A stretch of 64,000 nucleotides of DNA from Cladocopium goreaui. Taxonomy: Eukaryota > Sar > Dinophyceae > Suessiales > Symbiodiniaceae. The stretch covers positions 222,501-286,500 of the forward strand of contig CAMXCT020006412.1 in the NCBI GenBank assembly GCA_947184155.2. Reading direction: 5' to 3'. Below, one piece after another: positions 29,764 through 41,195 of this stretch. Within the stretch, counting starts at the first letter, position 1. Each line of letters opens with the position of its first letter. The notes under the pieces are model-generated. The model saw only the letters and a list, made by a program, of their open reading frames with translations, made no database searches and was not told where the DNA came from. A program made the translations under genes and the position numbers.

Positions 29764-30378
29764 CTGCGTATGTGTCAAACTTGTGGAATTGGATTGAACA
29801 CCAAAATAGCTGGGATTATTGGGATTTATGGATGTTCATCCCCACACAATTCATGGAAAATTATGCATATAATTTGATTATTCCCCAACTGATGCCTCTG
29901 GTCTTGGGATCCTTCTATTTGTAGCCCCTGAGGAACTGGTGACGCCATGTCAGCCCATGAGAAAGCACCTTCAGAATTGGAGCAAACGCCCAAGCCGAGC
30001 GGATCCCAGCTCAAGTCACACGTAAAGTCCTTGCCTGCACAGGAACACCAAAGCAGCCACTAGAGCTCAACAAGCAAAAAAGGATGAATTACATGCCAAA
30101 GGTCTGGAGATGTAATTTGCAGCTATTTGTAAGATGCTGAGACCGGGAATGATGGAAAACAAGCAAGGAACTTACAACTCTCCACGTGAGCTCAACACCC
30201 CCGAAACTGCAGATAAGCTAACAACAAGCTCAAGTGTGCTTGGCAATGAGACCAAGGTAGTTTGGTCAAGCACCGGTAGTTCCGGCCAAAAACAATCTGC
30301 ATTGCATCGCAGAAAAACACATACAAAATATTACAAAATCTCGCGTGAGTTGACCTTTCACAACATCACAAGCACCAT

Positions 30379-31332
30379 GTGGCGCATCGTGTACACAACT
30401 GCCTGCTGTACCTTGAGCTTCAAAAACGGAAGAATGTTTTCCGGTTACTGCGGTTGGTGGTTGAGCCACCCCATGGCGGCGATCCCATGGCCTTCAGGTT
30501 TGCTAAGGTTCATGGGGTCCCATTCCAGAATGCCTCGCGACAACTTCGCACATCTGGGCATTGGGGTCAATGTCTGCATGGGGCAAGTATCGTTGGTTCA
30601 TCCTTGGCCTACCTTACCATTGAAGATATTGAAGTAAACATGCTCTCATTGTTTCTAAAATGGCAGCTGTTCCATAGGGGTTTAATGAATACGTGTGCCT
30701 TCCTGCCCCAGCATGCACGTGAAAAACTTGAAGTAAACTCCAGCATTGCCAAAGCGTTCCATTTGCAAATGTTTCTACCACAGTCACTGCTGCACTTGAA
30801 AACACCATCTTCAGCCGCCTTCGACGGTACAAGGATCTGTGACATCAGCCGATGGCTCCACCGTATCGGCATCATGTTCCTATCATTGAGGCGGATGCAT
30901 GTGGGATGGGTCAAAATTCAAGCAAGACACAACAAAGCTGTTTGGATATGTGTTTCCCTTTCCAGAACTAAGCCATCAACTTCTCCGAGCTTGACCCCAA
31001 CCCATGTACATGAATGTGCAAATCTGGAAAGACAAATGCAAGCGGGTTGCATTGACCGGGTTGCATGGTGTGGATCCAGCGAAACAAAGCAGGTGAAAAT
31101 ACAGACCACATATATCCACATGTCTCTCCTCTATGAAATCCAAAAGAGCTATGGTGCAGCTTTCTTCCCGACCAGTCCCACCTCGCACTTTGTGGTCTCC
31201 TGTTCCTGCAGAGGAAAATTCCGCGAGGATCGGACTCAGATTACAGAGTGCCCTTTAGCCGCTCTTCAAAGAGCCATGCTGGTCTCTGCTCCTTTCAGCA
31301 AAATCAAAAACAACATAAAACAACCAATATAA
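30379..31332 (+). CDS. long unclassified ORF (317 codons)
   Basis: An uninterrupted plus frame from 30379 to TAA 31330-31332, long for chance at this composition. Phrases such as VNSSIAKAFHLQMFLPQSLL and HECANLERQMQAGCIDRVAW show no known motif. Overlapping open stretches exist on the minus strand (for example LVPSKAAEDGVFKCSSDCG, 30914-30609, and RGILEWDPMNLSKPEGHG near 30530-30460), so the coding strand is not settled. It may be a decayed repeat-derived ORF. Confidence 0.3.
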   Translation: MAHRVHNCLLYLELQKRKNVFRLLRLVVEPPHGGDPMAFRFAKVHGVPFQNASRQLRTSGHWGQCLHGASIVGSSLAYLTIEDIEVNMLSLFLKWQLFHRGLMNTCAFLPQHAREKLEVNSSIAKAFHLQMFLPQSLLHLKTPSSAAFDGTRICDISRWLHRIGIMFLSLRRMHVGWVKIQARHNKAVWICVSLSRTKPSTSPSLTPTHVHECANLERQMQAGCIDRVAWCGSSETKQVKIQTTYIHMSLLYEIQKSYGAAFFPTSPTSHFVVSCSCRGKFREDRTQITECPLAALQRAMLVSAPFSKIKNNIKQPI

Positions 31333-31524
31333 TTTCATCCAGCACGGGTTTGTTCAGGGGCACCCATTTCCCCAGGCTGTTGTTTGCAAAACATACGTAC
31401 ACCCAACTCATCGGAAAAAGGACAAAACATAGTAATTCAAAGTTTGCTGCAGGTGGGCAATTAGATGCTTAACCTTGAAACGTAAAGTTGGAAACAACTA
31501 CGGGAAAAGGAAATATGTGTATGT

Positions 31525-31618
31525 ATTATGTACATATATATATATATATGTATGTGTATATATATATATATATATGTATGTATATATATATATGTATGTG
31601 TGTATATATATATACTTA
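31525..31618. repeat. (TATG/TATA)n microsatellite
   Basis: TATATATATATGTATGTGTAT-type repeat with no unique content. Confidence 0.95.
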
Positions 31619-33180
31619 TGCTTGTGTCAGCTCTTAGAGGTCCTCAGTTCCCCTTGCTGCCTCCCACTGGCATGGAATCCAAGCCATTTCCCCAGAAGGC
31701 ATCCAACCCATTACCTGAGACAAATGGCTGCTCGCTTCTTTTCCACTACTCACGAGTCACGAGTCAAAAACATGAAAGTCCGTTTGAAACACCATGCAAA
31801 TTTGTGATGGACAGATATGAAACTGGCAATATCTCAACAAAAGCACCTATCAAATGATCGATTCCCTGATTTTTTTTGGTCCCGTGTTTTGGAATCCTAG
31901 AAACTTTTTCGGGATGGGCATTCTCCACAACCAGGCCGTTCCAGACTCCAGACCACCAGGCATTGGTTGGAGCACAGCTCTTCGGAAATCAAACAAGGTT
32001 CCTGAATGATATATCAGATACAAGAATCACCTTTTTGAGGCTTAACCAGGACTTGCTCGAAGCGAAAAGGTGATGTCTAAATTTCTTGGCAGAATGAGGA
32101 AACACGACCGATAATACACTGAAAAATCAGGAGCCTTCATCAACCGATCAACCGGTCAAACACGCGGAATTCACTCTCAGCATCCCACTGGGAAGCCATA
32201 TCCGGGCCACATGGCTGGGCAGTAGCCCATACCTTTCACCGGGGCAGTGTCCCAGCAGATGCTTGGCCCATGTTTTCCGATGATTTTCCCATTGAAACCT
32301 CCATGATGTTCGGGGATTTTCCATCGCCATGTTTCTATCGGAGGGTACCCCAAAAAATGGATAGTCGATTCTAAAAATGAACAGAATCTGCGGTCCTGCG
32401 GTCCTCTTGGATTTCACGGGTTTTAATTTTGCCCTATTTCCATTTGCCAAGGGGGGCGTTGCTTCATCAGAAACCGGTCCAAACAATCCATCCCCACCTT
32501 GATCAACCCATGGGACAGCATAACCGTTCTTCATGTCGCCTCCCAAGGATGCCAAGTGATGATACAGTACATCTCCAGATTGGCTCAAAATTGAAGGGGC
32601 TGGCAATCCATGTTTGGGGGTAACATGAGGTACCCAAAGTTTGAACCATCCCAAGTGAGCAGTTTCTAAAGATTATTTTGGACCGGATGGATTCCACAAC
32701 AAACACATACAAATATCGGGACCTCTGCACATGAGAGCGTGCAGCCACCCCTATATCAATTGTCCGAATTATCATACAGGATTCTCGACTTGCATGGTCA
32801 TAGCTATCATCCAGTGGCCCCAGGGCCTTCTTCCTCCAGCGACCATGAGCTCTCTGTTCGAGCCCAGCCATCGCCCCTGACGGCGATCGCTATGGGGGAT
32901 CGTTTTTTCATGGACCCCAAAAATCTGTTGAACAAACGGTCGTTTAGTACCCAAAGCTACCTCCTATTTAAAAAGAAAGTCCGCCGGCCTGCCAGTGTGT
33001 TTTGTGGACGTTCTTGTGACTCATCTTGTGATAGCTTTAACCTCACCTATAGATTACTTCTTCGACGGACTTTTGCTTTGAATTGCCACATCTACTTCTA
33101 CAGATGTTTGCTTTCGCTGCCCTCTAGTCTCGTTTTTCTCCAGCGAACTAGCACTGACCTCATTTGCATCATCACCGTCT
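31619..33180. other. stretch without a clear gene
   Basis: Mixed sequence. A minus frame of 168 codons at 32654-32148 is open but has no coding-like rhythm and overlaps other open frames. Short words such as GGGGTACCCC and CCCATGTTTTCC recur, as in other spacer regions of this window. Nothing is claimed. Confidence 0.55.
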
Positions 33181-33870
33181 CGGTGGTCATCGTCATTGTC
33201 ACTGTCATTGTCATCGTCGTCAACATCATCATCATCATCATCATCATCATCATGATCATCATCATCATCATCATCATCACCATACTCACCACCATAATCA
33301 TCATCAAAAAACAATAATAATAAGAGGAGGAAGAAGAATAAGAAAAATAATAAAACAAAAAAAACATAAAACCAATAATTTATAACAATAATAATATAAT
33401 ATAATTAATAGTAATTAATCATCATCATCATCATCATCGTCATAATCATCATGATAATATTAACAATTAGAAGAACTAAATAATAATAATAAAAAAAAAC
33501 AACAATAATACTAATAAATTGTAATAATAAAAATGATGATAATGAATAATAATGATAATCAATAATAATGATAATCATCATCATCATCGTCGTCATCATC
33601 ATCACCATCACCATCATCATCATCATCATCGCCATCATCATCAACAGCCTCCTCGTCATCATCCCCACCGTCATCATCATCATCACCACCGCCGTCGTCA
33701 TCATCGTCATCATCACCATCATCACCACCAGTATCCACGTCCCACCGGCATCATCGTCATCGTCATTGTCATTGTCATCATCAACATCATCACCACCATC
33801 ATCATCATCACCATCACCATCATCATCACCATCATCATCATAATCATAATCATTTGATTCTCCTCCTCCT
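33181..33870. repeat. (ATC)n and (AAT)n trinucleotide tracts
   Basis: ATC/TCA runs at 33210-33300, AAT/ATA-rich at 33310-33560, and ATC with CACCAT variants at 33575-33850, then CTCCTC and CTTCTT. His-, Asp- and Ile-rich frames on both strands are artefacts of the repeat. Confidence 0.95.
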
Positions 33871-34196
33871 CCTCCTGCTTCTTCTTCTTCTGCTTTTCCT
33901 TCATCCTCCTTCATTCCTCGGGCTCGCCCCTGGGATGCAGCATGTTTTCACGTTTTCTCCATTTTACATCCTGTTCTCGCTCCTGGGATACGGCATTTTT
34001 CTACGTCCTCTCCACGGTTTCCTGCCCCTTCCAGGCAAATTACGTTCTAACCTGCCGCTTTTGCGCCCAACACTTTCCATGAGCATCTGCCGCTGCTGCT
34101 TTTCCTCTGCCCTCACGGCCTTCTCCACATGCAATCACACAGCCATGCCGCTTGTATCTACCCACTTCACTCCTTTCTGTTCAATCTCCACGGTCT

Positions 34197-34595
34197 TACA
34201 CACACTAGCTTCTACACAAACCAACTTTTATACCAACCAGCTTTTACACAAACGCTCTCTTGCACCAAGCACTTTTTGCAGAAGCCCACTTTTACATCAA
34301 CCAGCTTTGCAAAAACCCGCTTTTACACAAACGCGTTTTCCAAAAACCACCTTTTACGCCAACCAGCTCTTAGACAAACGAGCTTTTACACTCACCAGCT
34401 TCTACACCAACCAACTTTTCGACCAACCAGCTTTTACAGAAACCGCCTTTTGCAGCAACCAACTTTTTCAAACCAGCTTTTACACAAATCAGCTTTTGCA
34501 CAAACCAGCTTTTAAATTTACACAAACCAACTTTTAGACAAATCACCTTTTCAAAATTACGCAAACCACCGTTTACAACAACCAGCTTTCCACAA
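34197..34595. repeat. degenerate 16-bp minisatellite, about 24 units
   Basis: The unit is close to AACCAGCTTTTACACA. Most units are 16 bp, some 15 or 17, with point changes in nearly every copy (AACCAACTTTTAGACA, AACCGCCTTTTGCAGC). As 16 is not a multiple of 3 the apparent frames shift between NQLL, TSFYTN and similar peptides. It ends at AACCAGCTTTCCACAAC. Confidence 0.85.
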
Positions 34596-34599
34596 CCCC

Positions 34600-35275
34600 T
34601 GCTTTGGGCTTGTAGGCCAAAGGCCAGAGGGCCGGCGGAATGCTGAAGGATGCTAAATATTGAAAAAGTATCGAAAACGCGGCACCCATGATTTGTGGCT
34701 CCATTGGTACTCCTTGTCTGTGTCCCCCAAATGTGCTAGTTGTTCCATCCAGTTGCAGATATATCCACCAGAAATTCCAAATTATATACATGACTTATCA
34801 TAAACTAACTTGTAATCCATAAAGTAAGTATGATTATCATAATCCCACCATGTATACGTGTCCCGTAAAATAACTTTGATGATCACAATCCCACCAGTAA
34901 TTAGTTATACTCAGTTATAAACCAACTTATCTATCTTCTGGGGAGAATTTCAAAGCGTTCGAATCCAAGGTGCTCGACAGACTCAGCTGCACTCGCTCCT
35001 GGCAGGACTGGATCACTGGAAACCACCGTTTTCCCATCGAACATAGGGGGTTCCTGTCAAATGTCCCTTCAATCGATCCAATGACATGATGAGTTAGTGT
35101 GATTTAATATGACTGCATATATATATATTTATTTATATTTATATTCATATTCATATCAATTACTATTTAACTGATAGAAATCCATGGATAGACCTTGTGA
35201 AATCTTCGAAGCATTGCTACTTGACCCACAGACTCTGAGCTTTCCAATAGCAGTCCCACTCCTGAACTGTAGTCA
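34600..35275. other. stretch without a clear gene
   Basis: Mixed sequence turning AT-rich at 35110-35170 (ATTTATATTTATATTCATA). No supportable frame. Confidence 0.6.
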
Positions 35276-35280
35276 CGCAC

Positions 35281-36503
35281 CTCATCTTGACCATGAGCGA
35301 ACCTGCAAGCAGTGTCTTGAACTTCTTGAACCGCACTGTACCAATGTTCAGGTTAACATGTGTCAATTTCGTTATCCCTGGTCATGCCAGAATTTCATTA
35401 TTCTCAACTCATCTGAACTTCATGTCGACTTCCCAGGCCTGCAGCCAGGACCCTCCTGTCGGGGCCATGAATTCTAGGTAAAATTTCTCGGGAATACATC
35501 TGGCATGGGGCAAATGGCCGTGCTGCTTTAGACTCTTCTGGGTGCAACTGGGGTGTCTCCCCACTTTTGGACAAAAGCATCTAATATCATCTAATCATGA
35601 GAAAGACAGGACCAAAGAGGCTAGAGGTTCGGAGTTCTTGGTACATGTTGGCTTCAAGATGCAACCAATGATAACCGATGTCAGCTTTCTGCAGCTTTCC
35701 CAAGCAGACCTGGACTCCCCCTCCACCCTCCCAACAAGGCTATCATGGTGAGGCATCTAGCCTTGCACTGGCCCGACTTCTGTAGGCTACGGCCTCGACT
35801 TTTTGACAAGTTGATCAGTAGACGATGGGGTAACCATTTTTTCACAGCGGTCGAGAGTAGATGATGATCATCCCCAAGATATGGGGTCCTCAATCAACAA
35901 GGCTTGAATGCAATCACTGCTTAAGTCTTCTGAGATCGCAACAAATGCGGGTCTTGTAGAGATTCGGCTTCTCACGGAGTTGCGACTCATCGTGTGCAAA
36001 ATGGCAGTCCTCTCCACCTTTGCGGACTGGATGACTGTTGGAGCAGCTTGCTGAAGGGTTCTATAAGAACCCCCGGCCTCTTGTCTTTCAGCTCAAACGG
36101 CAGAGCTAGTTTCGGGTTTTTACCCATCGTTAGCAAACAACGCACAAAAAAAAATGTAGTCAACTCGAGATCGTTCTTCGCCAGTTAGGATAGAAATCAA
36201 GAATGCTTCCCAACGACTGGAACCGTGAAGCTTCGCCATGCAACCAGGCGGCGTTCGCACCGCCCAGCCAAGAAGAAGCGGCAGAGGCTGGTGTAGCGGA
36301 AGGAGTCCTGCACAAGCTCTGCTTTCTTTCACAGCATCTTCAAAAAGCCAGAGCAGAGAATTAGGAACAAGAGTCCCAAGATGTCCCAAGTATCTTGTTG
36401 TTGTGTTGCAAGATGGGTCACTACTGTAGTTCTCCCTGCTTTGATCCACTTGCAAAGCAGCTTGCTCAGGAGTTGCATCCAATGAAATATTGCAGTGGTG
36501 CAT
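35281..36503 (-). CDS. exon cluster: CCCH-finger half and basic exon, gene unknown
   Basis: Three minus exon candidates. (i) 36503 to about 36432: HHCNISLDATPEQAALQVDQ. (ii) 36307 to about 36232: DSFRYTSLCRFFLAGRCER, with the first two Cys of a CCCH finger spaced by seven residues as in RNA-binding CCCH domains; the rest of the finger would have to come from the next exon. (iii) 35335-35281: RFKKFKTLLAGSLMVKMR between GTACAG and the canonical donor GTGCGTGAC. They may belong to one gene, but the joins cannot be proved. Confidence 0.4.
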
Positions 36504-36919
36504 GATGATTCTGCTGGTGATCAGGGTCCGGAACCCTTAGGCCAACCTTGGGCCCTTGTTAATGGGGATGTAGATGGTAAAAAGCCCAACATAGGAAACA
36601 AAATAGGATGTTTTCATCAGCAAAAACCACCAAAAATCTCCGGGAGTCTCCGGGTCTTGAACCGTTTTGACCCAGCCACACGTTTTTCAAAAGCGACAGC
36701 ACGGATCCTGCTTCGACATCACTCAAAGGCCTCTGGGGGGTGCGGAGCCCTCAGGTGGAAGATATGGATGCTGTGAAGGCTACTTACTTGATGAATTGTT
36801 GATGTTTGATGTTCACTGGTTAAAACAATGATCAATGCTGTATGGTTGGTGTATAATGGTCAATGACGACTGATTTATTGTTGAGGATTGATGGTCAACG
36901 ACTGATGCTCTATGGAAAA

Positions 36920-37034
36920 CTAGGGAAGCATCAGTGCTAGCTCCCCACTTCCACCAAGAGGCGTGAGATATTAACGCGCGTGGCGCGAAGTGCGACGAGA
37001 GAGCCCCAAAAGCTAGAATGGCTGCGGAATTCAT
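36920..37034 (-). CDS. possible N-terminal exon with signal-like leader
   Basis: ATG at 37034-37032 gives MNSAAILAFGALSSHFAPRA then LISHASWWKWGASTDAS. A short hydrophobic core followed by Phe-Ala-Pro is reminiscent of the signal peptide plus FVAP-like motif at the start of dinoflagellate plastid transit sequences; this is inference from about 30 residues. Upstream the frame stays open (KLFV), so the ATG could be internal. Confidence 0.35.
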
Positions 37035-37280
37035 CACGAACAGTTTCTGGTGAGATTGATACACTACATAGTACGGACAAATCATAGTGTTTCACAAAGC
37101 TGAAATATGCCCATTTTCCCTTTTATACTAACACAATCATTTATGGTGATATTTTGGTGAAGTCATCATAATTTACTATATAACCAGACCAATATCAATT
37201 ACAAAATGCAAACTCTTGTTGTCCCAAGAATACTTTGGTGTTTGCACCACATCCATCAGAATTCGAAATTGGCAATTACT

Positions 37281-37516
37281 TGGAGATCCTGTGCACTTCT
37301 TTGGTCAAAAAGTTCAAGCTGCCGCTGCCAGGAAATCAATGGCTGCCAAAAAGGAAAAATCATGGTAACTATCACAAGGCTGAAAAACTATTCAAAAAAA
37401 TGGTTCAAACATGCTGAAACCATCAACAAGTAGTTCTGTATCTCCGTTTGATTCGTTCCTGCTCTCTGAGTTCCCACCGATTGGAGTAGTTGGAGGCTCC
37501 AGACACGAGGCGTTTC
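37281..37516 (-). CDS. two-exon candidate, basic coiled-coil-like
   Basis: Exon 37516-37423 follows a strong acceptor (TTTGTTTTCTCAG) and reads KRLVSGASNYSNRWELREQE then RIKRRYRTTC and TGA. An alternative frame (EPPTTPIGGNSESRNES) is also open. A second candidate at 37328-37281 reads RQLELFDQRSAQDLQ before GTAATT. Charge pattern suggests coiled coil. No family recognised. Confidence 0.4.
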
Positions 37517-37619
37517 CTGAGAAAACAAAGGTTAACAGGCTGACGGCACCTGCCCTGGCAACTCCAATGAAAAAATATGGAAACGAAACATCACGCACCT
37601 ACCAGTTCATCATGATACC

Positions 37620-38510
37620 ACAATAACAACAAGGATACAAATAAGAATAATGATAATAATAATTATTGTTGTTATTATTATATAGTATATAGTACTATGT
37701 TTAATATATATATATATAGTAATGATAAAAAAACAACAATAATAAACAATAATTAATAATAATATATGATAACATATAATAATAATAATATATAATAATA
37801 ATATATAATAATATACGATAATATAAAATAATATATATATATTAATCAAATGATATTTAATAATATTTAACAACATGCAATAATATTTCATAATATTTCA
37901 TAATATTTCATAATATTTCATAATATTTCATAATATCTAAAAAATAATGTCTGATAATGAATGATAATGTACAAAAAATATATATGATAGTTTATTAATA
38001 CATAAATAATAATAATTTATTATATAAATAATCATTTATAATTAAATATAATAATGTATCATAATGAATTATAATAAAGAAATAATGCATAATATCACAA
38101 TATATAGTAAAATAGAATAGCATAAGAATATTTAATACATATATATATATATATAAAATTGAAACAATATATATATATAATTTTGATAAAATATATTCTA
38201 TTATATTATCAAATATATATATATATAATACCTAATAAAATAAATAATATATAATATAGATTACATAAAATTAAAATATATATAATATAATTGAAAATAT
38301 ATAATATATATTTTTTTAAAAAGAAAAAAGTATATGCAACAAAATATCTATTATATAATATCTATAAACTAAAATATATATATTTAATTTATAATATATC
38401 ATATATGATATATGATATGAAAAATAAAGTATATAATCTATAATATATATATATCATATCAAATAAAATATATGATATATCATATATAATATGTAATATA
38501 TAATGTATAG
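37620..38510. repeat. AT-rich low-complexity block
   Basis: About 900 bp made of ATAATAATA, ATATTTCATA (five tandem copies at 37885-37935) and TATATATA runs. No coding content. Confidence 0.95.
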
Positions 38511-38514
38511 ACTC

Positions 38515-38815
38515 TTCAGGTGTTGGGGTAGGAGCCGATCGACTCCTTTTCTCCTCTTCTGATCTTTCCATCTCAAAAAAAAGAAATCTTTCATCGTTCA
38601 CTCTGAAATCAAAATGTGATCTCAAATACTGTTCACACATGTCAGAGCAGTCGAACAAGCACTCGCACTTTTTGACTGCTCCTGACGCGGGGTCGAGCAG
38701 CAAACCCTGAAAGGTCAAAATCGAACGTCCCAATGACTCCTCAGCAAATGAAGTGAGAGCCTGAACAGACTTAGACACAGCAGGTCCGTGCAGGTCCAAA
38801 TGACTGTGGCTCAAG
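38515..38815 (-). CDS. exon of unknown protein downstream of spliced-leader relic
   Basis: The minus strand from about 38815 reads SHSHLDLHGPAVSKSVQALT, SFAEESLGRSILTFQGLLLD, CECLFDCSDMCEQYLRSHFD and FRVNDERFLFFEMERSEEEK, ending in a Ser/Thr/Pro-rich tail before the AT-rich block. Upstream of it a polypyrimidine stretch ends TTTCTCTGTTTCAG (about 38843-38830), but in-frame stops put the usable acceptor a few bases later (TTTAG). The Cys-spaced part (CxC..C..C) has no family I can name. It lies 190 bp downstream of the leader relic on the same strand. Confidence 0.55.
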
Positions 38816-39005
38816 CTAAACCTTCAGAGCTGAAACAGAGAAATAAATGACCCCATCTCTCATCTGCTTTAAAACTGAAGCAACAGCAAAACAGACACAA
38901 CAGAAAGAGCAGGACTGTGGGGATACCGACCCGCCCTGCGATTTCCACAAGGGACCGGCCGGGTGGGACAAAAACTAGGAACGAGCAGCCTGGTGATCAG
39001 TCCAA

Positions 39006-39021
39006 CTTGAGCCAAAATGGC
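39006..39021 (-). other. dinoflagellate spliced-leader relic
   Basis: On the minus strand these 16 bases read GCCATTTTGGCTCAAG, identical to positions 7-22 of the conserved 22-nt dinoflagellate trans-spliced leader. The six preceding bases (CGGCTG) do not match the leader. Genomic relics of this sequence mark places where a spliced mRNA was reverse-transcribed back into the genome. A chance 16-base match in 64 kb is very unlikely. Confidence 0.85.
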
Positions 39022-39239
39022 CAGCCGTACACATCGATCGTCCTGGGCACATATGGAGCATGGGTGATCACCAAGCTGAATGATCAGTAAAAACATATAT
39101 ATATATATAAATAAACGATCAAGGTAAATTATAAATATATATATATGCAACTGATCAAAGAAGTAAATCGATCATTCCAAAAACAGATCAAAGATGAGAA
39201 CCACACTTAAGAGTCCCTCGTTTGTCCCGAGCCAACCTT

Positions 39240-39530
39240 ACCGCTGACACACAAACAATATACAATATATAATAATCTAAAATAATACTATAATAATATT
39301 AAAATATTATAATAATATACAATAGTATTATTATCATATTACAAAAATATTACAATAATATTATAATAATGTTATAATAATATTATAATAATATTATAAT
39401 ATTATAACATTATAATAATATTATAATAATATTATAATAATATATAATAATAAATATTAATATACCATGAATATAACAATAGATAATGATAGATAATGAT
39501 AATCATCACCATCAAACTCATTATAGTGAT
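39240..39530. repeat. (TAATAT)n AT-rich tract
   Basis: ATTATAATAATATTATAATA-type repeat, then GATAATGATAATC. No coding content. Confidence 0.95.
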
Positions 39531-40303
39531 CATTATCATCACCTGCATTGCAACAGGCTTCCATAATTCCTATCAGCCAAAGACTTCCCCAGATTCACCA
39601 GGGCACCTGGAAAATCCGTAGGGATCACAGGCACGGCCTTCTTCCTAGGCGCACGGCTCGGGTATATCATCTGATATATAGCTACCAGTAGTTATATCTG
39701 GTATGTATATGTATTTGTATATGTGTGTATATATATGTATATACAGTAACCCAAATAAAAGTTTTGAAAAGGCTCAGTTGGCGGCTATTTAAGTGGGACT
39801 TCACAAAATTCTATCCTTTTGGAAGGTCCTATACAAATATGCATTTATAATATATATATATAGAGATATTCATATATATATATATTCCTTTTTACAATTC
39901 AATATCACGTCATGATCATAATGCATCCCAATCTAGTGGGTTGTGATTTGGGTTACTTTTAGTACCCATTTCTAACCCAGTGTTTGATGGCTTGTGCATA
40001 GCATCTTGGAAAGGGAACTGCTAACTTAGCTTGTCCTCTTGCAACTGTGGCCAGTCTCTTCTTTTGAGTCATTGAATCAGCACATAAGGTCCTGTAATAG
40101 CATCAGAACCTGTCCCCATGCCTGACACGTGGGTTGCCTGAGAAACAAGGTACCCCCCAAAATTCAATGGTTTATCACTTTATCATACTTTATCATCAAT
40201 TTTCATCCATTTTCCCTTTTTCATTGCCATTTGAACCACGCACCCTATTTATGACCTTGTTGCCTTTTGTGTTGTTTTGCGGTTTTGTCTTCTTTTCACT
40301 CAC
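39531..40303. other. stretch without a clear gene
   Basis: Mixed sequence with TATATGTATA runs at 39700-39740 and 39850-39890. No supportable frame. Confidence 0.6.
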
Positions 40304-40925
40304 CGCTTCGCCCACCTCTGAGCTTCGCACATATAAGTTAGGTTCAACTGAGAGGGATCGGCTTCGCCTGCAAGAAACTGTCGAGCAGTCAATGGCGTCA
40401 TGGACTTTTCTTGGCCACCTCAAAGACAAAGACTTTGGATGATTAGTATTTAAAGACGGAAACTGCCTGGGCCTGGTTTTGAAATTAATTTTGACATATT
40501 TTGACCCAATGTCATATTGATACACTTGAAGACCAGTGCCAGTCATCAGCCCGATTTCACAGGCCCGGCCGTTGGGCTTGCGGAGCATCACTGCCATCGA
40601 AAGAACTCCTGGCACCAACTGTTCAACAGCAGAAAGAGGCACCATTTGGAACTTGCAAACTGGTCAGTCATGGTCAGTCATGGTCAGTCATGGTCAGTCG
40701 ATCTGGAGATCTGAACCCATCCCATCGCAGCTGCGACCTCCGGAAGGGCACGAAAAGGTTCTCGTCATTTTTCCTGGCCGGGACAACCCAACGCGGACAT
40801 GGAAAACCCGTTGTGGTCCCATGGCCATTCTTTGTGTGACATCAAGCGTCGTTGCCAACTGCCTCTGTAGCTGCGCCGATGGCGTCGCTGGAACGACCTG
40901 AGCACCGGCTGGGTGGCAAGTTGCC
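40304..40925 (-). CDS. three-exon candidate gene, unknown function
   Basis: Minus-strand pieces in order: about 40925-40745, AQVVPATPSAQLQRQLATTL and MGPQRVFHVRVGLSRPGK; 40645 to about 40505, VPLSAVEQLVPGVLSMAVML and RKPNGRACEIGLMTGTGLQ; about 40405-40304, MTPLTARQFLAGEADPSQLN and LTYMCEAQRWAKR followed by the canonical donor GTGAGTG. Each piece has coding-like composition and sits near AG and GT signals. No domain recognised. A 4 x 10-bp tandem repeat (40661-40700) lies in the first intron. Confidence 0.45.
40661..40700. repeat. 10-bp tandem repeat x4
   Basis: TGGTCAGTCA repeated four times, the last with a final G. Located between two exon candidates. Confidence 0.95.
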
Positions 40926-41195
40926 AATTTTGACCTTCCAAAAATCCTCTGGCTGGCTGATAGGTTTCCATTGAAGAAACCCACTTGAAACCATCCATCT
41001 ATATTCCTATGATTTCTGCATGTCCAGGAACCCTGGAGGGCCCACAGAGTCATCCCAAGCCATTCAGATCAGTGTCCCCATCCGAGGTCGCAGCTCTGAG
41101 TGAGGTCCTACACCTCTTCATGTCGTTGAGATAGTTCTCAAGAGCTGGCGGTCGAGCCCATAACGCGTTTTTTCTTGAGTAAACTGAGCCACTTA

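Noticed and set aside
32148-32654. 168-codon minus-strand ORF
   Set aside because: Uneven composition, overlaps other open frames and shows no splice signals or motifs.
33164-33914. Poly-His, poly-Asp and poly-Ile ORFs
   Set aside because: Translation of ATC/AAT trinucleotide repeats.
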